Positions 1 to 6,448 of a stretch of 7,681 bases of DNA are shown here, piece after piece. The first letter of the stretch is position 1. Every line of letters begins with the position of its first letter. Source of the stretch: Lysobacterales bacterium UBA2790 (GTDB taxonomy: Bacteria > Pseudomonadota > Gammaproteobacteria > Xanthomonadales > Xanthomonadaceae); contig DEHW01000060.1 of assembly GCA_002352135.1 (NCBI GenBank), positions 10,581-18,261 of the forward strand, given 5' to 3'. Both the position numbers and the translations under genes were made by a program. The notes below the pieces were generated by a model, which made no database searches, was not told where the DNA came from, and saw only the letters and a list, made by a program, of their open reading frames with translations.

Positions 1-1413
1 CTGGCCGAAGCCGAGGCGATCCGGGTGTTCGGCGACAACCTGAAGGACTTGCTGCTGGCCGCGCCTGCCGGGCCGAAAGTCGTCATGGGTCTGGACCCCG
101 GCTTGCGCACGGGCGTCAAGGTCGCGACGGTCGATGCCACCGGCAAGCTGGTTCACACCAGCACGATCTATCCGCATGTGCCGCACAACCGTTGGGATGC
201 GTCGATCCAGGAGCTGGCCCGCGCATGCGCCCAGCATCAGGTGCAATTGATCTCGATCGGCAATGGCACGGCCTCACGCGAAACCGACCGGCTGGCGGCG
301 GAGCTGATCAAGCGGCATCCCGAGTTGGGGTTGCAGAAAATTGTGGTGAGCGAAGCGGGCGCGTCGGTGTATTCCGCGTCCGAACTCGCCGCGCGCGAAT
401 TTCCCGAGTTGGATGTGAGTTTGCGCGGCGCCGTTTCCATTGCGCGCCGACTGCAGGACCCGTTAGCGGAGTTGGTGAAGATCGATCCCAAGTCGATTGG
501 CGTCGGTCAGTATCAACACGACGTCAATCAGATCCGTCTGGCCAAGGCACTGGACGCGCGCGTCGAAGACTGCGTAAACGGCGTTGGCGTCGATGTGAAC
601 ACCGCTTCGGCACCTCTGTTGACGCGCGTCGCGGGTTTGTCGAGCAGCGTCGCCGAGAACGTCGTGCGGTATCGCGACGAGCATGGCCCTTTTCGTTCGC
701 GCCGTGCCTTGCTGAAGGTGCCGCGCTTGGGCGAAAAGGCGTTTGAACAGGCGGCGGGCTTTTTGCGCATTCGCGATGGCGACAATCCGCTGGACGCTTC
801 GGCCGTGCATCCCGAAGCCTATCCAGTGGTGGAGCGCATTCTGGCGCACTGTGGACGCGATGTGCGTCAGGTGATGGGCGAATCCAGCTTCCTTGCCAGC
901 CTGAAACCGGAGCAGTTCACCGATGCGCGATTCGGTGTGCCGACGGTGCGCGATATATTGCGTGAGCTGGACAAGCCGGGGCGCGATCCCCGACCGGAAT
1001 TCCGCGCTGCCCGTTTCGAAGAGGGCGTGGAAGATATCAAAGATCTGAAGCCGGGCATGGTGCTGGAAGGCGTGGTGTCCAACGTCGCCGCGTTTGGTGC
1101 CTTCGTCGACCTCGGCGTGCATCAGGATGGACTGGTACACGTGTCGGCCTTGTCAACCAAGTTCGTCAAGGACCCACGCGAGGTCGTCAAGGCCGGTGAC
1201 ATCGTCAAGGTCAAGGTGATCGAGGTCGACCTGGCGCGAAAACGGATTGCCCTGACCATGCGTCTCGATGATCCGATTGGCGAAAGCAGTGGCGCACGCG
1301 GCCACGAACGTCCGCCCGCACGCGACATGCCGAGCCGCCGCGCGCCCGCAGCGGTGTCGCCGCCGCCCGCGAATGCGCTGGCAGACGCTTGGGCGCGTGC
1401 CAAGCGGAAGTAG
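1..1413 (+). CDS. tex: Transcription accessory protein Tex, C-terminal part (5' end outside window)
   Basis: Frame 1 is open from the first base to a TAG at 1411-1413, so the gene enters from the left and 470 C-terminal residues are visible. Full-length Tex is usually about 770-800 residues, so roughly the last 60% is here. Visible order: a YqgF/RuvC-like nuclease-fold domain starting at GLDPGLRTG (about residue 30) and running to about 160; the signature [16 protein letters not shown] (about 160-175); tandem helix-hairpin-helix DNA-binding repeats (about 190-265, with VNTASAPLL and [14 protein letters not shown]); then an S1 RNA-binding domain (about 345-421, with [21 protein letters not shown]). 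A basic, Pro/Ala-rich, probably disordered tail ends in AKRK. Tex is a cytoplasmic nucleic-acid-binding protein that affects transcription and stress tolerance; its exact biochemical role is not settled. No intrinsic terminator is visible after the stop. Confidence 0.96.
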   Translation: MAEAEAIRVFGDNLKDLLLAAPAGPKVVMGLDPGLRTGVKVATVDATGKLVHTSTIYPHVPHNRWDASIQELARACAQHQVQLISIGNGTASRETDRLAAELIKRHPELGLQKIVVSEAGASVYSASELAAREFPELDVSLRGAVSIARRLQDPLAELVKIDPKSIGVGQYQHDVNQIRLAKALDARVEDCVNGVGVDVNTASAPLLTRVAGLSSSVAENVVRYRDEHGPFRSRRALLKVPRLGEKAFEQAAGFLRIRDGDNPLDASAVHPEAYPVVERILAHCGRDVRQVMGESSFLASLKPEQFTDARFGVPTVRDILRELDKPGRDPRPEFRAARFEEGVEDIKDLKPGMVLEGVVSNVAAFGAFVDLGVHQDGLVHVSALSTKFVKDPREVVKAGDIVKVKVIEVDLARKRIALTMRLDDPIGESSGARGHERPPARDMPSRRAPAAVSPPPANALADAWARAKRK

Positions 1414-1435
1414 CCGAGGGATGGTGCGGGTGGCT

Positions 1436-1464
1436 TTGCGTCGCCTGCGCCGCTGGCCGATAAT
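1436..1464 (+). promoter_or_regulatory. Candidate sigma-70 promoter for the rhodanese gene
   Basis: A -35-like TTGCGT (1436-1441, three of six consensus bases) stands exactly 17 bases before a -10-like GATAAT (1459-1464, five of six). Transcription would start near 1471 and give a leader of about 36 bases before the GTG at 1507. The location between tex and the rhodanese gene is right, and the -10 stands out in GC-rich surroundings. The weak -35 is the main doubt. This is a prediction from sequence only. Confidence 0.45.
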
Positions 1465-1471
1465 CGCCAGC
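1452..1471. repeat. Inverted repeat straddling the candidate -10 box
   Basis: GCTGGC (1452-1457) and GCCAGC (1466-1471) are perfect reverse complements flanking the eight bases that contain the GATAAT -10 box. A dyad placed over a -10 element could be an operator. It would also form a small hairpin if transcribed from tex. The arms are short and GC-rich, so chance is possible. Confidence 0.35.
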
Positions 1472-1506
1472 CCTGCGCAGTCCGCGCGGTTCACCGGAAG
1501 CCTTCT

Positions 1507-1950
1507 GTGTCCGAATTTCTAGCCCGTCTGCCGCAATTCGTCGGCGACAACTTGATGCTGAGCATGGCCTTTGTGGGCGTCACCATTGCACTCGTCATGA
1601 ATGAGTTCTCGCGCTTCGGGCGAGGTTTCAGCTTTCTTGCGCCGGCCGAGCTGACCCGCTTGATGAATGCGGAAAACGCCTTGATCGTCGACATCAGCCC
1701 GATTGCCGATTTCGAAAAAGGCCACATCGTCGGCGCGAAACACGTCGCGATGAGTCAGTTCGACCCGGAGAGCAAGCTGCTGGCGAAAGCCAAGGATCTT
1801 CCCGTCGCGATCGTCTGTCGCAGCGGCATGACCGCGCAGGGCGCAGCCAAGCGCTTGGCGAAGGCAGGCTTCACGCGCGTCCATGTGCTGGAAGGCGGCA
1901 TGGGCGCTTGGCGCTCGGCCGACATGCCGGTTGTCAAGGGCAAGGCTTGA
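1507..1950 (+). CDS. Membrane-anchored rhodanese-like sulfurtransferase (YibN type)
   Basis: This encodes 147 residues. The GTG start is chosen because GGAAG (1496-1500) lies six bases upstream and the frame then opens with a typical N-terminus. One hydrophobic segment (about residues 16-31, LMLSMAFVGVTIALVM) should anchor the protein in the inner membrane. A single rhodanese domain follows (about 45-143) with the usual LIVDISP, FEKGHIVGAKHV and LEGGMGAW elements. The active-site loop is CRSGMTA with the sulfur-accepting Cys at residue 104, so it looks catalytically competent. Rhodaneses carry sulfane sulfur as a cysteine persulfide; the physiological acceptor here is unknown. Length and position beside secB match YibN of E. 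coli. Unlike E. coli, no glutaredoxin gene lies between it and secB. It probably has its own promoter (1436-1464). Confidence 0.9.
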   Translation: MSEFLARLPQFVGDNLMLSMAFVGVTIALVMNEFSRFGRGFSFLAPAELTRLMNAENALIVDISPIADFEKGHIVGAKHVAMSQFDPESKLLAKAKDLPVAIVCRSGMTAQGAAKRLAKAGFTRVHVLEGGMGAWRSADMPVVKGKA

Positions 1951-1957
1951 AAGTCGA

Positions 1958-2001
1958 TCCAATCGACCGCATTGCTGGCTTCAGTCTCCGGTCCGATTGG
2001 A
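1958..2001 (+). other. Long imperfect hairpin between the rhodanese gene and secB
   Basis: The left arm at 1958-1969 (TCCAATCGACCG) pairs with 1989-2001 (CGGTCCGATTGGA). This gives 12 base pairs with a single bulged C at 1993 and a 19-base loop (1970-1988). It starts eight bases after the rhodanese stop. No T-run follows, so it is not a standard intrinsic terminator. It may stabilise the upstream mRNA 3' end or act as an attenuator before secB. A smaller competing hairpin, GTCGAT-CCA-ATCGAC (1953-1967), shares the left arm and cannot form at the same time. The rest of the 147-base gap shows no gene, only a pyrimidine-rich stretch (about 2065-2085) before the secB ribosome binding site. Confidence 0.5.
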
Positions 2002-2097
2002 ATGGCAGACGCGCTGTGTAGTTGCCCGAGCCTCACTTTCCCAGTTCTGCCTACCGCGCGAACTGTTCCCTCTGTTCTTTTCATTCTGGAGTAGATC

Positions 2098-2613
2098 ATG
2101 TCTGAAGAATCCAACACCAACGGCGCCGCTGGCCAGCCGAATCCGCCGCAGCTCGTGCTGCAGAAGATCTACGTGAAGGATGCCTCGTTCGAAGCACCGA
2201 ACGCGCCACAGATCTTCAACGAGGAAACCGCGCCGCAGTTGCAGTTGAACATGGCGCAGAAGGTGGCGGGCCTGGCGCAGAACGTGTTCGAAGTCTCCTT
2301 GTCGCTGACGCTGACCTGTTCCGTGGGCGAGAAGACCGCCTATCTGGTCGAGGTTGAGCAGGCAGGTATCTTCAACATCACCGGATTCGACAACCGCAAT
2401 CTGGATGCGATTCTGGGCACCTACTGCCCGAATGCGCTGTTCCCCTACGCGCGCCAGGTGATCTCGGATCTGATCCAGGCAGGCGGTTTCCCGCCCTACT
2501 TCCTGCAGCCGATCAACTTCGACCAGTTGTATGCAGAGACTCTGCGTCGTCGCAATGAGCAGCAGGTCAGCGAGGCGACCTTCCCGGAAGGTGGCGTGGC
2601 TGGCAACGCCTGA
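2098..2613 (+). CDS. secB: Protein-export chaperone SecB
   Basis: This encodes 171 residues. The ATG start has GGAG (2088-2091) six bases upstream. SecB is a cytoplasmic homotetrameric chaperone that keeps preproteins unfolded and hands them to SecA for export through SecYEG. Family signatures are clear: [15 protein letters not shown] (about 23-37) at the first beta-strand, the VEVEQAGIF strand (about 84-92), and the helical region with [27 protein letters not shown] and LYAETL (about 106-149). The protein is somewhat longer than the 155-residue E. coli SecB. The extra length is a polar, Asn/Gly-rich N-terminus of about 20 residues and a small C-terminal tail ending in AGNA, both familiar in xanthomonad SecB. 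gpsA follows after about 20 bases, so the two are probably co-transcribed. No convincing promoter was found directly upstream. Confidence 0.97.
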   Translation: MSEESNTNGAAGQPNPPQLVLQKIYVKDASFEAPNAPQIFNEETAPQLQLNMAQKVAGLAQNVFEVSLSLTLTCSVGEKTAYLVEVEQAGIFNITGFDNRNLDAILGTYCPNALFPYARQVISDLIQAGGFPPYFLQPINFDQLYAETLRRRNEQQVSEATFPEGGVAGNA

Positions 2614-2633
2614 AGCGAGCGGGAGAACAGGTG

Positions 2634-3653
2634 ATGACACCCTTGTGTGTCGCCGTCATCGGCGCGGGCTCCTGGGGCACCGCGCTGGCGGCGCAGGCGG
2701 CACGCAATGGTCATGTCACCACCTTGTGGGGACGTGACACCGCACAGATGGCGGAGATGCGTGCGAGGCGCGAGAATCCACGCTATCTGCCTGGCGTGGT
2801 GCTGCCTGAGACGCTGTTGTTCGGTTCCGATCTGCCCGAGGTCGCAGGCCATGCCGACCACATTCTGGTCGTGGTTCCCAGTCATGCCTTCCCTGCGGTG
2901 TTGAAGGAGTTGGCACCGCACCGGGCCGCTGGCGTCGGCGTGTCCTGGGCAACCAAGGGCTTCGAGCTGGGCTCGGGGCGTTTTCTGCACGAGGTGGCGA
3001 CCGAAGTGCTGGGGCGCGACTGCGCACAGGCCATCGTGACCGGGCCTTCGTTCGCCAAAGAGGTAGCGCAGGGTTTGCCCACGGCCGTGACCGTGCATTC
3101 CCCCGACGGTGCCTTTGCCTTGCTGGTTGCGGAGATCCTGCACGGACCGACCTTCCGCGCCTATACCGGCAACGACATGTTGGGTGCCGAACTCGGCGGG
3201 GCGATGAAAAACGTCCTGGCAGTGGCGACGGGCATTGCCGACGGCATGCAGCTGGGTTTGAACGCGCGCGCGGGGCTGATCACGCGTGGTCTCAACGAGA
3301 TGATGCGACTGAACGACGCGCTCGGCGGGCGTGTGGAAACCCTGATGGGTCTAGCCGGTCTTGGCGATCTGGTACTGACTTGCACCGGTGATCTGTCACG
3401 CAACCGGCGGCTGGGGCTCGCGCTGGGACGCGGGCAATCCATTCAGGACGCGGTGGCCGCCATCGGGCAGGTCGTCGAGTCGATCCAGACCGCGGATGAA
3501 GTTATGCGTCTCGCCAGACGCCACGGCCTCGATCTGCCCATCAGTGATCTGGTGCAACAGGTTCTACACGGCGACCTCACGCCGCACGAGGGGCTGCGCA
3601 AATTGCTCTCGCGGGAGCAGAAGCCGGAGTATCCGCCGGGTTGGTTTGCCTGA
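2634..3653 (+). CDS. gpsA: NAD(P)-dependent glycerol-3-phosphate dehydrogenase GpsA
   Basis: This encodes 339 residues from the ATG at 2634; a GTG at 2631 directly before it would add one residue. GGGAG (2621-2625) sits eight bases before the ATG and five before the GTG, so the ATG is preferred, though not decisively. The enzyme reduces dihydroxyacetone phosphate to sn-glycerol 3-phosphate, the backbone precursor of phospholipids, in the cytoplasm. The N-terminal Rossmann fold carries GAGSWG (residues 10-15). ATKGFE (about 106-111) and GPSFAKEVA (about 137-145) follow. The catalytic lysine is expected in [17 protein letters not shown] (Lys at about 192). The C-terminal helical domain shows [20 protein letters not shown] (about 240-259), the substrate-binding region. 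Length is typical of GpsA. Its stop codon lies in a palindrome shared with the convergent anmK gene. Confidence 0.97.
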   Translation: MTPLCVAVIGAGSWGTALAAQAARNGHVTTLWGRDTAQMAEMRARRENPRYLPGVVLPETLLFGSDLPEVAGHADHILVVVPSHAFPAVLKELAPHRAAGVGVSWATKGFELGSGRFLHEVATEVLGRDCAQAIVTGPSFAKEVAQGLPTAVTVHSPDGAFALLVAEILHGPTFRAYTGNDMLGAELGGAMKNVLAVATGIADGMQLGLNARAGLITRGLNEMMRLNDALGGRVETLMGLAGLGDLVLTCTGDLSRNRRLGLALGRGQSIQDAVAAIGQVVESIQTADEVMRLARRHGLDLPISDLVQQVLHGDLTPHEGLRKLLSREQKPEYPPGWFA

Positions 3654-3681
3654 GACGAGCCTGATCGCTCGGTGCTCAGGC
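3648..3681. terminator. Palindrome spanning both convergent stop codons; possible two-way terminator
   Basis: GCCTGAG (3648-3654) pairs perfectly with CTCAGGC (3675-3681). Inside, CGAGC (3656-3660) pairs with GCTCG (3667-3671) around the loop CTGATC. The unpaired bases between the two stems are A3655 on one side and GTG 3672-3674 on the other. The gpsA stop (3651-3653) is in the left arm and the anmK stop (3676-3678) in the right arm, so both transcripts would end their coding part within the same stem. No T-run follows on either strand, so intrinsic termination in the textbook sense is not supported. A role in 3' end protection, or in stopping the convergent transcripts with help from Rho, is inference. 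Confidence 0.45.
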
Positions 3682-4803
3682 GGGAAAGATGCCACCCAGC
3701 ACACGTGGCCCGCGAGCACCCGTCACCGCGCAAAGATTTCCCGGACGACCCGCCAAGGTTTCTCTTGCCAGCCAAGCGAATGCCATCGCTTCGATCGCAT
3801 CGGGATCGACGCCATGCACTGCGGTGCTTTCAACCTGTATGCCAGGCAAGGCCGCGCTGAGTCCATCCATCAGATGACGATTGTGTACGCCACCGCCGCA
3901 AACCAGCAGGCGCTGCGCTTCCGGCATGCTGCTCCGCAACGTGTCGGCTACGCTTTCCACCGTCAACGCGGCAAGCGTTGCCTGCACGTCTTCAGCGAGG
4001 ATCCGCCGGTCCGCCAGATGGCCTTGCAGCCAGTCCAGATGGAAATGGTCTCGACCGGAACTTTTGGGCGGTGGCAGGGCAAAAAACGGGTCGCGCAGCA
4101 TTGTTTGCAATAGCGTCTGATCGACGCGACCGGAGGCAGCAAACGCGCCATCGGCATCGAAGGCCGAGCCGGTACAGCGGAGAATCCAGGCGTCCAGCAG
4201 GCCATTTCCCGGACCGGTATCAAATCCACTGACGGCACCGCCCTTCGGCAGCAAGCTGAGGTTGGCGATGCCACCGATGTTGAGCACCGCACGCGATTCG
4301 CGATCAGAACCGAACACCCCGGCGTGAAAGGCTGGCACCAAGGGTGCGCCCTGGCCACCGGCGGCCACGTCGCGACGGCGGAAGTCCGCGACGACCGTGA
4401 TGGCGCAACGTTCGGCGATCCGGCTGGGATCGCCAAGCTGCAAGGTGAACGGTTGCACCGCATTGGGGCTGTGGCGCAAGGTTTGTCCGTGCGAGCCGAT
4501 TGCCCGGACGTCACTGGGTCCCAGACCCAGCTCGCCCAGCAGCGCGTTGATGGTATCGGCGAAGGCATCCGCGATTCGCCCGTCCAACTCGCCCAGCTCA
4601 TCCAAGGTGATCCGCGGGTCGGCTTGCGATAGTCGCAACACATGCTCGCGCAGTACCGCTGGATAAGCGCCGGTAACAGTCCCAACCAGCTGGCACTCGC
4701 GCGCCGAAAAGCGCACGACAGCGACATCCACGCCGTCCGCACTGGTCCCGGAAATGGCACCCACGAACAGCCCGCCGTCGTCGGCAGGCAGTTGATGAAG
4801 CAT
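3676..4803 (-). CDS. anmK: Anhydro-N-acetylmuramic acid kinase AnmK
   Basis: This encodes 375 residues from the ATG at 4803-4801. An ATG six bases earlier (4809-4807) would add two residues, but GAGG (4813-4810) is six bases from the inner ATG and touches the outer one, so the inner start is preferred. AnmK hydrolyses and phosphorylates 1,6-anhydro-MurNAc to MurNAc-6-phosphate during peptidoglycan recycling in the cytoplasm. Evidence is the sugar-kinase/actin fold: phosphate-1 loop GAISGTSADGVDVAVVRF (about 15-32), IGSHGQTLRH (about 102-111), ADFRRRDVAAGGQGAPLVP (about 139-157), LNIGGIANLS with GFDTGPGNGLLDAW (about 174-206; the Asp in GFDTGP is probably the catalytic base), CGGGVHN (about 302-308) and GVDPDAIEAMAFAWLA (about 331-346). 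Length matches the family. Eight bases separate it from the M23 peptidase gene upstream, and its ribosome binding site overlaps that gene's TGA, which suggests co-transcription and coupled translation. Confidence 0.96.
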   Translation of the reverse strand: MLHQLPADDGGLFVGAISGTSADGVDVAVVRFSARECQLVGTVTGAYPAVLREHVLRLSQADPRITLDELGELDGRIADAFADTINALLGELGLGPSDVRAIGSHGQTLRHSPNAVQPFTLQLGDPSRIAERCAITVVADFRRRDVAAGGQGAPLVPAFHAGVFGSDRESRAVLNIGGIANLSLLPKGGAVSGFDTGPGNGLLDAWILRCTGSAFDADGAFAASGRVDQTLLQTMLRDPFFALPPPKSSGRDHFHLDWLQGHLADRRILAEDVQATLAALTVESVADTLRSSMPEAQRLLVCGGGVHNRHLMDGLSAALPGIQVESTAVHGVDPDAIEAMAFAWLARETLAGRPGNLCAVTGARGPRVLGGIFPA

Positions 4804-4811
4804 CGTCATCC

Positions 4812-6209
4812 TCAGCGGACAGCCAAGCCGCGTTGCGTGGCGTCGAGTGTCTGCAGTCTCGCCAGCATGGGCTGAGTCTGGTTCTGGAAACGCGCCAGTT
4901 CGCTGGCCGGGAGCGGCTGTGGCTTCGGCAACGTCACGGTCAATGGATCGCGATGCACGCCAGCCACGCGGAATTCGTAATGCAGATGTGGACCGCTGGC
5001 CAGACCCGTCATGCCAACGTAGCCGATGGTGTCACCCTGACGGACGCGTGCACCGGTCTTGTATTTTCCAAAGCGCGACATGTGCCCGTAAAGCGTTGTG
5101 TAACCCTGACCGTGATCCACGATGACGACGCGCCCGTAGCCGTTTTGCCAACCCGCATACGTCACCTTGCCATCGCCGGCGGCCATGATCGGCGTGCCGG
5201 TGCCTGCGGCGTAATCCACGCCGCGATGCGCGCGAACTCTTCCAAGGACGGGGTGGCGGCGGGCGCTACTGAATCGGGAGCTGATCCGCGCATATTCGAT
5301 CGGCATGCGCAGGAACGACTTCTTCATCGGTCGGCCTTCGCCGTCGAAATACTCGGTACGACCGTCAGCGAAGCGATAGCGGAAGACATCGTAGGTGCGC
5401 CCCTGATTGACGAACGTGGCGGCGACGATCTCGCCACTGCGCAGACGCTCGCCATCGCGATAAATGTCTTCATAGACGACGCTGAAGCGGTCCCCTTCGC
5501 GCAAGTCTTGAGCGAAGTCGATGTCGTAGCCAAACACCTTTGCCATTTCGAGCACGCCCGCAGCGCTCATGCCAGCGTCACTGGCCGCTTGCGACAGGGA
5601 AGAGCGAATCACACCGGAGGTCATCACGACGCGGCGTTGCAGGTCGCGCGGCTCGACGCGCTGGCGCAGGCTCTCGCCATCAATGTCGATCTGTACCAAG
5701 GCCGTCTCATCGCGCTCGAAGCGGAATGCGACGAACTCGCCTGCGGCGTTACGCGCGAACCCGAACTCGGCACCGGGCCGAACACGCGTCAACGGCTCGC
5801 GTGCGCCGGGCAGGTCCAACAGTTGGTGAAGAAGCCGCGCGGAGATGCCCTGCGAATCGAAAATCTGCCCGAGCGTTTGTCCGGATTCGATTCGAACCGT
5901 CGTCCACTCGGGCGTGTCGAAAAATCCGGGACTGAGGGTTGCGGAGGGCTGCGCTGGCAAGTCGAGGACCAAGTGCTGCATGACCTCGGTGCCGTTACCC
6001 AAATGCGCGTCGGCGAAGCGTGGAGTGCATAGCGATGCAAGTACGGTGACCGCGGCGAAGACGCTGGCGAGGATCCAGTGTTCGCGTTGCCAGCGATGCA
6101 GTGGTGTCAAACGAATACTGGCTGGGATCGAAGCGGACGGTGCGGCGGAGGCGCAGGCGCGGGTGGTCGGACGGTTGTCTTGCTCGCGCTCAATCAGATC
6201 TGCAGTCAT
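4812..6209 (-). CDS. M23-family peptidoglycan DD-endopeptidase (MepM-like), membrane-anchored
   Basis: This encodes 465 residues from the ATG at 6209-6207; AGGA (6219-6216) is six bases upstream. A GTG directly before would add one residue. A polar N-terminus of about 44 residues precedes one hydrophobic segment (about 45-61), followed by ADA-H, a possible signal peptidase site near residue 68. It is therefore either a signal anchor or a long signal peptide, with the rest periplasmic. Next come a LysM/OapA-like region (about 105-150, with SGQTLGQIFDSQGI), a MepM-type middle domain (about 195-300, with LREGDRFSVVYEDIYRDGERL), and the M23 zinc metallopeptidase domain (about 320-425). Its zinc and catalytic residues are present: HRGVD (His 328, Asp 332), LYGH (His 376) and GPHLHYE (His 408, His 410). 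All LytM motifs are intact, so it should be an active enzyme cutting peptide cross-links, unlike degenerate NlpD/EnvC-type activators. It is probably transcribed together with anmK from the promoter at 6243-6271. Confidence 0.93.
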   Translation of the reverse strand: MTADLIEREQDNRPTTRACASAAPSASIPASIRLTPLHRWQREHWILASVFAAVTVLASLCTPRFADAHLGNGTEVMQHLVLDLPAQPSATLSPGFFDTPEWTTVRIESGQTLGQIFDSQGISARLLHQLLDLPGAREPLTRVRPGAEFGFARNAAGEFVAFRFERDETALVQIDIDGESLRQRVEPRDLQRRVVMTSGVIRSSLSQAASDAGMSAAGVLEMAKVFGYDIDFAQDLREGDRFSVVYEDIYRDGERLRSGEIVAATFVNQGRTYDVFRYRFADGRTEYFDGEGRPMKKSFLRMPIEYARISSRFSSARRHPVLGRVRAHRGVDYAAGTGTPIMAAGDGKVTYAGWQNGYGRVVIVDHGQGYTTLYGHMSRFGKYKTGARVRQGDTIGYVGMTGLASGPHLHYEFRVAGVHRDPLTVTLPKPQPLPASELARFQNQTQPMLARLQTLDATQRGLAVR

Positions 6210-6242
6210 CACCCGTCCTACACATTGTTGCGATCGTGCGAC

Positions 6243-6271
6243 ACCATAAACCGATGAAAAACAGCGGTCAA
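6243..6271 (-). promoter_or_regulatory. Candidate sigma-70 promoter for the M23 peptidase-anmK operon
   Basis: Read on the minus strand, TTGACC (6271-6266, five of six consensus bases) is followed after exactly 17 bases by TATGGT (6248-6243, four of six). The predicted start of transcription is near 6236, leaving a leader of about 27 bases that holds the AGGA ribosome binding site. The surrounding sequence is clearly richer in A and T than the genes. This is the best promoter match in the window, but it is predicted only. Confidence 0.6.
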
Positions 6272-6309
6272 ACCCTTGTTGTTGTTCAGATTTCCGGAGT
6301 GGGTCAAAT

Positions 6310-6324
6310 TTAACGTGTTGTTAA
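6310..6324. repeat. TTAAC-N5-GTTAA inverted repeat in the divergent control region
   Basis: TTAAC (6310-6314) and GTTAA (6320-6324) are perfect reverse complements separated by GTGTT. The element lies in the AT-rich core between the M23 gene and tyrS, about 39 bases upstream of the minus-strand -35 box and about 125 bases before tyrS. Its size and spacing fit a dimeric regulator's half-sites, but no known operator was recognised. The short arms make a chance match possible. No convincing plus-strand promoter for tyrS was found here, although AAATTTAAC (6306-6314) could supply a weak -10. Confidence 0.3.
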
Positions 6325-6339
6325 CGCGCCACAAACATC

Positions 6340-6418
6340 GATCCGCCTGCACGGCGGGTCTGTCGAGGATGGGAAACCTGATGCTTACGACGATCCAGAC
6401 GGAGGGCTTATCCTTCCG
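6340..6418 (+). promoter_or_regulatory. Two hairpins in the presumed tyrS leader
   Basis: Hairpin 1: GATCCGCC (6340-6347) pairs with GGCGGGTC (6353-6360) around TGCAC, eight base pairs with one G-U. Hairpin 2: CGGAGGG (6400-6406) pairs with CCTTCCG (6412-6418) around CTTAT, seven base pairs with one G-U. If tyrS starts in the AT-rich region upstream, both fall in its untranslated leader, and hairpin 2 ends 30 bases before the start codon. Neither is followed by a T-run, and no T-box features are present. A regulatory role is unproven. Confidence 0.35.
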
Positions 6419-6448
6419 CGCTTTACCTTGCGTTGATCGAGAGTGCAC

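Noticed and set aside
2046..2097. Pyrimidine-rich leader of secB as a possible promoter or terminator T-run
   Set aside because: There is no GC-rich stem directly before the T-rich stretch and no -35/-10 pair with proper spacing, so I do not annotate either.
1981..3143. Long minus-strand frames opposite secB and gpsA
   Set aside because: They are shadows of two clearly identified genes, have no family signature and no good ribosome binding site.
4833..6032. A 399-codon open frame on the plus strand, antisense to the M23 peptidase gene
   Set aside because: It lies wholly opposite a gene with all M23 motifs, its translation shows no recognisable domain, and long antisense frames are expected in GC-rich coding DNA.
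6022..6035. Possible lipoprotein cysteine in the M23 protein (LASLC, Cys at about residue 61)
   Set aside because: The residue before the cysteine is Leu, whereas lipoboxes need Gly, Ala or Ser there. An ADA site shortly after fits signal peptidase I better.
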